DNA of 64,000 nucleotides from Stagonosporopsis chrysanthemi (taxonomy: Eukaryota; Ascomycota; Dothideomycetes; Pleosporales; Didymellaceae): positions 1 to 64,000 of the forward strand of contig JAFISE010000159.1 in the NCBI GenBank assembly GCA_022560025.1, read 5' to 3'. A program made the position numbers and the translations under genes. Under the pieces are notes generated by a model. That model did not search any database and was not told the origin of the DNA. It was given only the letters and a program-made list of their open reading frames with translations. Of the stretch, positions 1 to 10,964 are shown one piece after another; the first letter of the stretch is position 1; each line of letters begins with the position of its first letter.

Positions 1-1
1 C

Positions 2-73
2 CCGCCCTCGCCCGCCCCCGCCTCCGCCTGGCACGCCCGCCGCGCGCTGGGCCTGATGCCCGCCTCGCCTCTG

Positions 74-109
<36 letters not shown>

Positions 110-3100
110 GCCGCCGAGCCGAGGAAAAATGCGCCGCCGGGCAAGAACAAGGCGGACAAGACGGCCAGCATGAACGGCTCCGACTTTGCAAAGGCCATTG
201 GCATCAACAAGCCCGCCAATGTGCGCGACAAGATCAAGCGCTGGCAGCAGGACGGCGGCGCTGACCCGGCTGCTGTCGCCGGCGCAGCGCAGGACGCGCC
301 CGAACCAGAGCCAGAGAAAGAGCCCACACCCGCGCCCGCGCCCACGCCCACGCCGCCGCCGCCCAAGACGAAGCCCACCGCCGACAAGCCCAACTGGAAG
401 CCCGCCCACGCGCCCACCAAGTCGGCCGACCGCAGCCCAGAGCGCTCCGACGGCGCCAAAAAGGCCCTGGCCCACAACGAGCTCGACGAAGACGTCCAGA
501 GCGCCGTCGCCCCCAAGAAGCGCGTCGTGAGCGACTCGCACTGGCGCGCAAAGACGTCGCCGCCAAAGGACCCCGCCCGCCCGGCCCCCAAGGTCATCCC
601 CAACGCCTGGGTGCGGCCCTCGCGCATCGTCAAGAGGGACCGCCCGCCGCCCCTGGACGAGGCCACGCCCGCGCCGCCCACACCCAAGACGCCCCAGACA
701 CCGCACACACCGCACACACCGCACACCCCGCACACCCCGCACACCTCACATGCCCCGCACACCTCACATGCCCCGCAGTCGCCCGAGCTGCCGCACGCCC
801 TGGCCAACTACATCAGCAAGAGCACCGGCCAGAAGAAGGGCACCCCGCGCCAGAGACGGCCGTCGAAGCCCTCGGGCACCAGGCCCGCAGGCACCGACGA
901 CCGCCCGCTCAGCAGCGGCTCCAGCAGCGCCAAAGACTTGACCGGCGTCGAGGTCATCGTGGAGCCCGAGTCTCCGAGGCGCAGAAAGGACAAGGACAAG
1001 GAGAAAGACAAGGCAGAGATTGCCAAGGTACGCCGCAGGAACACCAGGACCTCGCCGCGCGGCTCCCTCTCAGCCGAAGATGCCGAGCCCGTCAGGTACC
1101 GCCCGGCACGCAAGTCAGAGCCCGCTCCCGCTCTCGAGGACCTGGCCAACCTCATCACGGTCGAGTACGAAGAGTCGAGCGTCGCCGAGCCACTGCGCCA
1201 AAGCGTCGCCTCCTCACGAGAAGATGAGCTACGCGAGAGGCGGAGACGCCGACGGCCGAAGAGCCAGCCGGGCACTGACGACGAGGGCTTCAGAGAGTCC
1301 ACACGGCGCCACCGCCGGACCAGAACCAACACGATCGACTTGGAGAAGGAAGAAGTCATGCGGGAGCTGCGCGCCCAGCAGCCACGAGTGCTGTCGCCCC
1401 CCAACAAGGACTTTGCGACCAGACTGGAAGCCTGGCTGGACCGCACACAGCAGACCCAGGACGATGCAGGCCTGCTCGAACGCCGCGCCCCGCGACGCAG
1501 GCGGAGGTCCAAGGAGTCGACGCAGGAGTCGGTGTCGACGCTCGACCTCTCAGCAACCATGCGCACCGAATCCTCTGTCGTCACTGCGTCTACAGAAAGC
1601 AAGGACGAGTTTGTACTGCCCGAGCTGAAGCCAGCCGAACCTGCACCCGTCGAAGAGAGGCCGCGAAGCAGTGGCAGCAGTGGCGGGAGCAGCAGGCGCA
1701 GGCGCAGGCGCCGCAGCCACGAGCAGCGCAAGACGTCTCGCGAACTGAGGATTGACACAAGTGCTGCTGTGCTAGAGGAGGCAGTGTCTGTCGTCTCTGA
1801 CGACATTGCAACACCCGTCCCCGACAAGACGGAGTCCCAGCCAGAGACACCACTATCCCCTACACCTACACTGAAGCGTCGCGGCGCAAAGCGCAACCAA
1901 CACTCGCGCTCCAAGAGCCGGTCCAGGTCGTCTCCGCTGCGCGAGAGCATGTCGACCGACGATCTGGCCAAAGAAGACGACCCCAGAGCTGTGTCCGTCG
2001 CGTCCTCCACCCTATCTTCCACCCTCTCGTCTGCCTTGTCCTCATCAGTCGGTGCATCTTCGGTCGATTTTGACCAGATTTCGTTAAAACCGCGCCCGCT
2101 TGCTGTACAGCGCCGACTGCCGACAAGAGGCAAGCGCTTGTCGACGATTGCCTCAGTGAGCTCGTTCCCCAGCACAGCACAAGATGCTCCTGCACCAGAC
2201 GTCGCAGGCTCGGAGTGGAGTGAGTCTGTCGTGAGCGACGACAGAACCGTGACCGCTTCAGAAGCCGGCTCTCAGTTCAACGAGACGTCCACAATCGTCA
2301 GTCGCAGGAGCACGAGAAGGAACAGGCTCGCCAGCCATGCAGACTTGATCTCCGTACTGTCGATGCCCAAGGCAGGAGCAAAGAGCATCGTGTCTGCGCG
2401 CAGCATCCGCACCAACAGGAGCCGCCTGGCGACTGCCACAATCCCGGACATCATGCGGGAACTCGCAAACGACGAAGCCAAGTACATGCGCGAACTGCGC
2501 ACCATAGTCGACGGCGTCATTCCCGTGCTTCTCAGCTGCGTTCTTTCGACCACAGACTCGGCCGTCGCTGTCGGGCTCTTCTCTCGCTCGGCCAGGTCTG
2601 ACTCCAGTGAGGTCACCAAGCCCATCGTGGACATGGGTGTCTGTCTCGAGCGGCTCAAGACACTGCACAAGCGCGTGCCCCAGGAAGATGCGGAAAACTT
2701 CCTCTCCTGGGCGCAGAGCGCGCAACGTGTGTACGGCGACTACATCAGCGTGTGGCGCCTCGGCTTTCAAGATGTGGTCATTAGCCTTGCTCCTGCTGAT
2801 GACGATCCGTTCAAGCCGGCAAAGGTCGTGAACGGCCCTGAAGATGGCGCCCCGTGGGACGAGGGCATGCCCCGCAATGCAGAGGGATACGTTGTGAACG
2901 GCGATGGTGAGCGAGTTGATGTTGCCTACATGCTGAAGCGGCCATTGGTGCGGCTGAAGTATCTGGCGAAGACTTTGAAGGTGGGTGGCGTTCTTTTTTC
3001 GGGGTTCTTACAACACCGCTAACTGGTTCAGGGCATCAACCACGTTCGGCCAAGTGAACGTGCCGACGGAATAGCGGCGACCTTCCAGGATCTCGTCACA

Positions 3101-6100
3101 GCTGCAAGGAAGAGGTCGAATGACGAACAAGCTCGACTGGAAGACGAGGCCGCCGCCAGCATCGACGCCACACGTGCTCGTGATCCTCGCAGTCTCGCTC
3201 CGCTCGCAGGCGTACGCATCGACGCGACTCGATGCGTCAGAGCGAGGGACTACTTTGACATGTATCTGTATCACTCCAGCGGTCAGGAGCTCAGCTGTCG
3301 TATCGAGCTTCTGCTCCGCGATAATGCGCCAGGTGCCGGACAAGGGGGAGACCTTCTCCTGTGCGAGGTCGACTCCACAGGACGTTGGCTCTTGCTTCCA
3401 CCCATCCAGCAGAGCCGCGTCTCCGCCCGCAACGGCGATCTCAAGGGCGAGATTGTTGTCATGATCCGAGGCAATCAAGCCGACGGGTCTGAATGGAGCG
3501 AGGTCATGTCACTCACAGCCGAAGATGAACAAGCCGGTTTTGAGTGGGTGCAGATGCTTGGCCTGACCCCTATCCCACCGCCGATTGCTGAAATAAAGCG
3601 CGACCAGATGGTACCAGGGCAAATTCCCCGACCCGCAAGCAGCCATGGCTCCTCTTTGGTGTCCTCAGCAACAGCGTCCACGGTACCCTTCAAGAGCCGG
3701 ACACCAAGCCCCAACGAGATCGAGATTCCTCTCGGTGAACAGCACACAGAGGTCTCGAAGGTCTGGAACTACGACACACCTGACAGACGCCGACAGTCGC
3801 GCACCGTATCACCAATTACGCCACCCAGCGGTGACGGCTCCCTTGCAAGCAGGAACCTCGACGCCAGTAACGTCTCTCTGCCTGAGCCACACGCGCCATT
3901 GGGCATGGTGCAGCGCCCTAAGCATCCTGAAGCAGACCCCGACAGAACACCACGAAACAGCTTCGACGACGCAGCGCGCTCGGACGGCACTGCGTCTCCC
4001 ACAGGGCTGAAGCGCACAAAGGCAAAGAGACTTTCAAGGAGCGTGACATCATTGCCTGTCTCACAACGCCCCTCACGCCAGATTACTTTAGACGACCCTA
4101 TTGAGTTTGTCGACGAGGCGAAGCGACTGCAGACTCGTGAGGCCAAGGTCATCATCGAAGAGGAGAGGCAGCCGCGCCGCAAGTCGACGAAGCGCCGCGG
4201 AAAGAACTTCAGTGTATGGATGCCGACGTCGGAGATGGACAACTCGGATGAGTCTGACGAGAGCGAACACTCTATCGAAGACGAGCTGCCCTCGCCCCCT
4301 GGCTCCCCGCCGCGATCGCAGACACACAGGAGAGTGTCGTCAACACCGTCGATGGAGCTGCCAGCCATCCCCAGGCTGAGGAAAACGAGCCAGCCTTCAA
4401 CGCCTCTACGAGAGGCTGCAAACGCCGATGCCCTGCCTGAGCCACCAGCTTCCGCACCGCCAAACATGGGTACACCCCCACAGACTCTACATGAAGAGGA
4501 TGAGGACGCACCACCACCTCCGCCCCCGCATCGGTCTCCAAGTCCCGCTTCACCCGTCACACTGAAGGGCTCGAAGACGCCCACTCTCACGCCGTCTCTG
4601 CCGGGGTGGAAGAACAAGCGACGGTCATCGTCGCCGCTCAAGCACGAGTACGAGCCATCGACTTGCACTGAGTCGTCGACTGAAAGCGAAGAAGACATCG
4701 TGTCCGAGGACGATGTGACCGACTCAGACGATGCCAGCCTGACTTCGGATTCGTCCGGGGATGAGCTCGCCGACGACGTCCCGACGCCGCTGATGCCGCG
4801 CAACTACAACGGACCAGTGCGGACCCGCAGCTACGCCACGCGCCCATCGTCAGCTGGCAAAGATTCTGCCCCACTTGAGTCGCTGCCTGAAGAGATCAAA
4901 GAGTCTCCCAAGGTGTCGCCGCCGGCTTCCATCTATACCCTTCCGGACGACGAGATCACCCCCTCTCAATCCGCGTCGGAGCAGCCGTATCGTGCTGTTG
5001 CAACAACGTCTGGCAAGGCTACAAAGGCAATCGCGTCCATCTTCTCGTGGTCGGAAGCGGGCAGATGGGATAGTCTGCACCCAGACGAGTGCAGCATCAT
5101 CGTCACGCCCGGCAAGATTGAGGTGTTTGAGATGACGGCTACACATTCTCAGCCCCTCGTATCCGATGGCGACGAGATACTGCAGCCAGGAGGACGTGCT
5201 CCCCTTATTGCGGTTGAGCTTACCCCCCTGGTGCCCCTGCGCAAGTCGACCGCCATCGACATCTCCATCCGCTCGCCTCCCACGCCCGACTCGCGCATCA
5301 CCACCGGCAACAACATCATGCTGCGCAGTCGCAATGCGGCCGAGTGTGCGCAGCTCTACGCCATGATCAACCAGTCCCGCATCAACAACCCAACCTACAT
5401 TGCCCTGCAGAACGCGCGTGGACCGTACGGGCAGACAAGCTGGGCGGAGGCAATGGACCGCCGCAACGAAGCACGGACCAATGCTCCATCTTCGTCATCT
5501 GGGCTGTTTGGAGGCACACTCGGCAGGAGGAGCAGCTACCGCAAGTCCAGCACGCGCGCAGCCTCCGTCTCCGCCGCGACCGAATCGTCCGTCGGCACCA
5601 TGGGCACCGCGATGCGCTCGGCCCTCAGCCGCTTCTCCTTCGGCAAGGGCGGCATGTTCGGCGTGCGCAACTCGACCCTCGGCTCGCGCTCCCTGCACAG
5701 CTTCGACACGGGCTCCAGCGGCTCGCTCCCGGGCTCGGGATCGTCCTCCCCCGGTGCCCCCGGCGCCCCCGCCGGCATCACAAACACCAAATGCCGCCTG
5801 TACGAGCGCGAGTCCCTCAAGAAATGGCGCGACATGGGCTCCGCGCGCCTCACCATCATGCTCCCGTCCCCCCACCCGTCCACCCCAGGCAGCCCCAACC
5901 CCCTGCAGCGCTCCCCCGGCACCCGCGACCACACGCAGGAGCGCCGCATCCTCGTCTCGGCCAAAAAGGACGCCCAGACGCTGCTCGACGTCACCCTGTC
6001 CGAGACGTGCTTCGAGCGCGTCGCCCGCAGCGGCATTGCCGTCAGCGTCTGGGAGGACAATGTCGATGAGCATGGCCTGGTGGGGCAGGTGAAGAATGAA

Positions 6101-6202
6101 GGGGGCGTTAATGGCGCGCGAGCGAGGGTTTTTATGATTCAGATGAAGAGTGAGCGCGAGGCGGCGTGGTGCTTTTCCCTGTTGGGCAGGATGCGGTATT
6201 AG
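2..6202 (+). CDS. Large RhoGEF (DH-domain) protein, 5' end outside window
   Basis: Predicted guanine-nucleotide exchange factor for a Rho-family GTPase, expected to act at the plasma membrane or polarity sites. Two exons are visible, 2..2980 and 3032..6202, joined by a 51-nt GT-AG intron (phase 0) that lies inside the DH domain. The frame is open to the window edge and the residues before the first ATG (56) look coding, so the true start is probably upstream. From that ATG the protein is about 2,030 aa. The first ~790 residues are basic, Pro/Ser-rich and disordered, with an Ala run and Thr-Pro-His repeats. The DH domain begins near residue 798 (DIMRELANDEAKYMRELR) and runs to about 1015. A PH-like segment follows (about 1040-1160), then a long disordered linker and a folded C-terminal region (about 1640-2031) that again looks PH-like. 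The DH call is firm; the target GTPase and the Bud3-like or other subfamily are not resolved. Confidence 0.85.
75..108 (+). repeat. (CTG)n coding microsatellite
   Basis: A run of CTG/GCT triplets inside the RhoGEF gene encodes about 13 consecutive alanines. It is expected to vary in length between isolates. Confidence 0.9.
694..777 (+). repeat. 9-nt coding tandem repeat (Thr-Pro-His / Ser-His-Ala)
   Basis: Imperfect tandem units of the type CCGCACACA, then CCGCACACC, then a TCACATGCC variant, encode repeated Thr-Pro-His and Thr-Ser-His-Ala tracts in the disordered N-terminal half of the RhoGEF protein. Confidence 0.85.
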
Positions 6203-6246
6203 TCCTGGAGTGGAGTGTTGTAGCGGACGGTGGTGGGGTTTGCATG

Positions 6247-6282
6247 CATGGATGGATGGATGGATGGATGGATGGATAGATG
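6247..6282 (+). repeat. (ATGG)n tetranucleotide repeat
   Basis: About eight ATGG units lie about 45 bases after the RhoGEF stop codon, probably in its 3' untranslated region. Confidence 0.9.
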
Positions 6283-6394
6283 GCGAACCCCCGTTCCTCG
6301 TTCCTCGTTTCTTCTGTTTTCTTGCTTTCGATTTTCTTTTGCTGTGTAGGGTTAGCGAGCGAGCGAGGCGTTCCCCCTTTTTTTTTGGTAAATC

Positions 6395-6413
6395 AGAGAG
6401 AGAGAGAGAGAGA
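6395..6413 (+). repeat. (AG)n dinucleotide repeat
   Basis: A short AG tract of about nine units follows a run of T residues. Confidence 0.85.
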
Positions 6414-6731
6414 AAGAGTTATTGTAGCTACTGCGTGTGTGTGTGTGTTTGCAGCGCGAGTAGATCTGCAAGGCTGCGCGTGATACCAGGATGTACGTTA
6501 TGTTAGATTTACTATAGTATAGTATAGTATACTATGTCATACAATACTGTTATACTGGCGTACTGTTATACTGGTGTACTGGCGAACTGGCGTACTAAAC
6601 TAGGTTATACAACGCACCTACGCTTTTTCCCTTGTTCTTGTCCCTGTTCTTCTCCTTCTCCTTCTCCTCCCCCTCTCTACCTATCCTCTTTTTCACTTTT
6701 CTGATGCTTGCTTGCGCGCGCGTGCGTGCGT

Positions 6732-6836
<105 letters not shown>

Positions 6837-7076
6837 TATACATATATCCACCACCCTTTTCCTTTCTTCTCGTCGCGCCCTCCTACGCAGTAGCTATAGT
6901 ACGGCACAGCACAGCAAGTCATGTGCTAGCGCGTTTCTAGCGAGACAGTAGGGGGGAAGTCAAGGTACATGAACGGAAAGGATTTGTGGGCATGGAAAAT
7001 CTGGTGATAGGTCGAGAGGAGGAGGAAAGGTCGGGGATGGTGGCGACAACAGCGGGGGTGCGGGGGGGGAGGAACT

Positions 7077-7124
7077 GGATATGGATGGATATGGATGGAT
7101 ATGGATGGATATGGATGGATATGG
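7077..7124 (+). repeat. 10-nt tandem repeat GGATATGGAT
   Basis: Nearly five copies of a decamer that is itself a variant of the ATGG repeat found about 800 bases upstream. Confidence 0.9.
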
Positions 7125-7340
7125 GTCCCCTTCCGACCCCCCCTCCGCGCGCGCGCTCACTCAGAGCGTACTGTCCTGTCTTGTCTTGTCTTGTTCTATA
7201 CTGTGCCGTATCATCAGTGACAGGCGGTATGTATGGGATCCCCGCTCTCTGATCTGGTACACTACTTCTCCTGATTGGCTGGCAAATGCTTTACGACTAA
7301 TTTGAAGAAGCGAGACATAGCCTGGCGTAGCAGATTTGAC

Positions 7341-7357
7341 GGGGGGGGGGGGGGGGG
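7341..7357 (+). repeat. Poly-G tract (17 nt)
   Basis: A homopolymer of 17 G; a likely sequencing or assembly weak spot. Confidence 0.9.
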
Positions 7358-7624
7358 AGTACGTTTCGCTGGTCATCATCGTATGCCTATCTACAGCACG
7401 CGGTGCAGCCTAGTCCCTCCACAGACGGTGGACATCACATCGTGCCGCCTTGAACTGGGTGAATGGATAGAGACATGGGTGAGAGGTCTCTGCGGCCTTG
7501 AGAATTGTAGCTTTCTTGAATTTGAAATTGGGAATGAATTTTTTGACTTGCAGTGGTTTTCATTGTGCGGGTGTTGAAGCCGGTATCTCCACACGTGCAG
7601 CGCGGAGCTCCTCGACGTCGAGTC

Positions 7625-8910
7625 TCACAGTTTGACGGCCCTATTATCCCTCCCGCCACCACCTGATACCTTCCCCTTCTCCATCCCCTCCGCTATATCC
7701 CCCACATGAAACACCAAACACGGATCCACAAACGCCGCCTCGTCGTCCGTCTCCGCTCGAAACACCGTCACCTTCTCGACTGTCTTCGCCCCCAGCTCCC
7801 GCTTATGCTGCATCAGGAAATACGCAAACGCGGCTCCATTCGGACTCCCCAGCAGCGCGTGCCCCTCCTCCGTCGAAGTAGCAAACGATGTACCAGGCCA
7901 GGGCGCCAGCTCTCTCCCCGCGTTGCGCAGACAGCTGGCGATGAGCGCGTTGGTGTCCTCGTTGCTGATGCCCAGCATCAGGAAGTAGTTTATCGCGCGG
8001 ATGTGCGGGTTCGAGCGCACCCAGTAGCCCCACAGGATGTCGGAGAAGGTGCGTAGCTGGGGCAGCGCGGAGGGCGCGGCAGGGCGCCGGCCGGCGTGCC
8101 AGAGGGTGCTGGCGGCGTGCACGGGGGACTCGAGGAAGAAGCCGTAGATGGCGCCGCTGGCGGTGTTTATGCCGAATTCGTAGTGCGCTTGGGTTGCCTG
8201 GTAGGGGGTAAGTTGGGGCGCTGGAGGAGAGAAAGGGTGAGAGAGAGACCTGATACTCGGTGCCGTCGACAATGTACCATTGGTTGATTGCTGGGACTCT
8301 CTGGCCGTCTTTCGTGGCTTGAGGATCCCAGTGTTCTACGCGGTAGCAGACATTGTCGCCGCCTTCGGATCGTGGCTTACCGTTGAGGCTGAGCGCTTTC
8401 ATAGCCACAGGGATCTTCCAGTAGTCGTCCATCTTGCATGAGTAGGTGGACGGGTTGACTTCTGACCACTTCCATTTCTCGAACTCTTGCTTCAGATCGC
8501 CAGACCATGGGCTTGCGGCAGATGGCGGCGTGCGCTTGTCGCCCAGCAGTTCACCAGCTTCCTCGTCGGTGCCCTGAAGGCCGCACATCTGTATTGAGTA
8601 CTTGTCAAGCAGCACTTCTTCCAGGTGATGTGGTACGTACCAGCGCGCCACCCTTTTTGGTGAACTTGCTCCAGTCTGCCTCGCTCGCATAGTCTTCGTC
8701 GAAGAAGCCGGAGAATGCGCCATCGCGCTTCAGTCGGGAACTTCGGCGAGCATAGCGGGCTTCTTGCGCCGACAGTGTTGGTTTGACAGCCAGACTTGGA
8801 GCTGAGCGGTGCGATTGAGAAGCTCCCCAGGGTGCTTCCCAAAGATCGAGTGCACGCGCTGCAATGCAGGCAGCGTAGACGGCAAAGAAAAACGTCAAAG
8901 CTGCTTGCAT
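7625..8910 (-). CDS. Conserved secreted protein of unknown function
   Basis: Three exons on the minus strand: 8910..8641, 8588..8250 and 8197..7625, with two 52-nt phase-0 introns (GTACGT...CAG and GTCTCT...CAG). The product is 393 aa. The start is the ATG at 8910; the codon before it in the same frame that could extend it is TTG, not ATG. Residues 1-20 (MQAALTFFFAVYAACIAARA) are a good signal peptide, so export or the secretory pathway is likely. The C-terminal half is rich in aromatic residues, with conserved-looking blocks AHYEFGIN, IYGFFLESP and WGYWVRSNPH. It resembles conserved hypothetical proteins of plant-associated ascomycetes, but I recognise no named domain, and no function is claimed. 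The exon junctions keep frame and are reliable. Confidence 0.75.
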
Positions 8911-9620
8911 GGTCAAATTCGACAGAGCGAACGTTTTTTCTGTGGTTGCACGTTTTTCTGTTCGTTCAACACGTCATGGGGGCACCTGCCTTTTGAGTGG
9001 TGAACGAAAGTAGCGTGAGGCCCAGTCACCGTTACACTGTGCTCTTCCTCATTACTTCGATACTACACACATGCACTGCATAGGTCATTTGCTTCAAAGC
9101 CTCATAATTCACCCAGTTTGGGGTGCTTCCAGTGGTCGATCGACCGACATCGATGTGCTCTGGTATCACATTGTCTCCTCGATTAGACCATGTTGACATA
9201 TTAGCTCTTGACCATGGTTGATGACTTCTACATCTAGCGTGCGGAGTGCTGAACAACACCACTTGTGTCTATTGCAGCCCTCAATGTTGAATGTCGTCCA
9301 GCCTTGAACGCTTTCGGAGGCGCGTGGCACATGCTACCTTTGTAGTTACCCAGATCAGAAGCGACTGGAGGGACCGTGTGCGCTTCGCAATTGCTCTGCT
9401 CGATCGTATTTGAGCTGGCTTCATGACAAGATGAGCCCGAATATCTTTTGCTGTCTTGTGGACACGACAAAGTAGAAAGCGACACCAAACAAGGTATATC
9501 CCATTCATCAGTATTATTGGCACATACAATACAGTCTCCAGCCTAGAGCACGATGGCACAGCTTAGACTAATCTACTATGTCTGCCTTGGTTGCAACTCT
9601 ACTGTTGTTGGAGTGGCTTT
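8911..9620. other. Intergenic, no gene seen
   Basis: Promoter side of the secreted-protein gene. Short minus-strand ORFs near 9032-9560 have no coding character and no supporting splice structure. Confidence 0.5.
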
Positions 9621-9622
9621 AT

Positions 9623-9811
9623 TTAGGAGGGGTCAGCACCTCCAGGCAACTCCACCAGATCATCCTCAGAGTCGGTGGCGCTTTCAGGTGTCGGTTCTGT
9701 AGCAGGATTCTCGACCGCCTCACATATTTCAAGCAGTTCTGAAATTTCAGCTAGGTCCTCGTTCCCAAGAGTGTGCCTTCTGAATGCTGAACTCAGGTGA
9801 TGGCGATGCAT
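9623..9811 (-). CDS. Possible small acidic ORF
   Basis: A 62-codon ATG-initiated ORF, acidic and Glu/Asp/Pro-rich in its second half (for example ATEPTPESATDSEDD). It starts 10 bases beyond the stop codon of the RNase H gene on the same strand. It may be a short 3' untranslated ORF or a remnant of a longer ancestral C-terminus. The amino-acid bias is the only support. Confidence 0.25.
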   Translation of the reverse strand: MHRHHLSSAFRRHTLGNEDLAEISELLEICEAVENPATEPTPESATDSEDDLVELPGGADPS

Positions 9812-9820
9812 GCGATATAG

Positions 9821-10645
9821 TCATTCTGCGGACCAGTCCGGTCCAAGTTTTCTGTACCGCTTTGGTACTTCTGGCTGGGTCGGGATGACAGATAGATTCG
9901 ATCTGCCAGCTGCAATCTGCGCATCCATTGCCTCCCTTGCAGCTTTGTCCGCAAATCTATGGCCTTCGCTGGCGGAATGGCCTTTCACCCAAACAATCTC
10001 AACGCGTACGTTGTGTGAGACGAGCCAATCAGCGTTGTCGTAGAGTTCATCAAGCACCGTCTTCTTATCCCACAATGGTCCAATCCGGGAATGTTTGCCG
10101 ACATTGAGACCGTACAATATAGCTCGTGCGTCAGTGTAGATCCGGACGAGCTGAGCGCCACTGCCCTTCCGGACAGCACGCTTTGCTTTGCGCGTGGCAG
10201 CTGCTATTGCACATAATTCTGTATCTCCGCTACAACCTCCGGTATCGCGTCCTAGTGGGTGGCATGTGGCTTGTGTAATCCTGCCTTCGCGCCAGACTAC
10301 GCCTGCACCCAAGTAGCCCTCTCTTGCAGCTCCATCGACCCAGTAGACAGCCGTTTTCCCCGTCTCGAAGTCTTCCCAGATCGTTCCTAACCGAAGCGCA
10401 TCTGTCTGCGATGCCACGTCCAGTGTGGGTACTTCGACACAGCCAGCGAAGCTACGGCCTGAGCCAAGCAGTTCTTGTGATAGACGTCGTAGTCGTCCCT
10501 TTCGCCGAGCTCTCAACTGCCTGTATCTCAACAACTGAACTGCGCTTGATCCCACCGAGGATGCGGCTTCTACTCGTCTCTTGAGCGACTTGCGGACCTT
10601 GAAACTCTCGTGCGTCTTTCTTGTTTTCGCGTTTGCACGGGCCAT
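9821..10645 (-). CDS. Stand-alone RNase H-like protein
   Basis: Intronless, 274 aa, from ATG 10645. The first ~95 residues are very basic (Arg/Lys-rich), compatible with nucleic-acid binding. An RNase H fold follows at about residues 96-245, and all four acidic active-site positions are visible: Asp in YWVDGAAREG, Glu in GDTELCAIAAA, Asp in RIYTDARAIL and Asp in HRFADKAARE, with the usual His in VKGHSASEGH. Such a domain cleaves the RNA strand of RNA:DNA hybrids. Stand-alone proteins of this kind in filamentous fungi often resemble the RNase H of LINE (Tad/I-type) retrotransposons. No reverse transcriptase lies beside it, so it is either a domesticated copy or the surviving 3' end of an element. 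The intact catalytic set argues against simple decay. Confidence 0.85.
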   Translation of the reverse strand: MARANAKTRKTHESFKVRKSLKRRVEAASSVGSSAVQLLRYRQLRARRKGRLRRLSQELLGSGRSFAGCVEVPTLDVASQTDALRLGTIWEDFETGKTAVYWVDGAAREGYLGAGVVWREGRITQATCHPLGRDTGGCSGDTELCAIAAATRKAKRAVRKGSGAQLVRIYTDARAILYGLNVGKHSRIGPLWDKKTVLDELYDNADWLVSHNVRVEIVWVKGHSASEGHRFADKAAREAMDAQIAAGRSNLSVIPTQPEVPKRYRKLGPDWSAE

Positions 10646-10964
10646 TGCGTGGCGAAGACTCGGCAGGCTGCGATGCTAGACAATTTGCTAGTGTTGGCGA
10701 AACGAGTGTGGACGTTGGGGAAGGAGAGTTGTGGTGGCTGCGCAGTAGATGAACGTGAGACGAGAGAACGAACGTAAAGATTGAGCGCGGCATCTGGGCA
10801 GTGAGGCGAAAGAGAGGCAGCGACGTACCTAGCCACATGCTAGGACATCCCCAGCAAGGCAACTCAAATCAATGCCAAAGAGTCGCCTGCTTCATGGTTT
10901 AAGCACATCTAAAATGTAGATTGGGTATATCTTGACTCTCACTCCTACGCGCCTCAACGGGTCC

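Noticed and set aside
808..2175. 455-codon ORF on the minus strand
   Set aside because: Antisense shadow of the GC-rich RhoGEF exon; Ser/Arg/Leu-rich with no motif, while the plus strand has a recognisable DH domain and a consistent splice junction.
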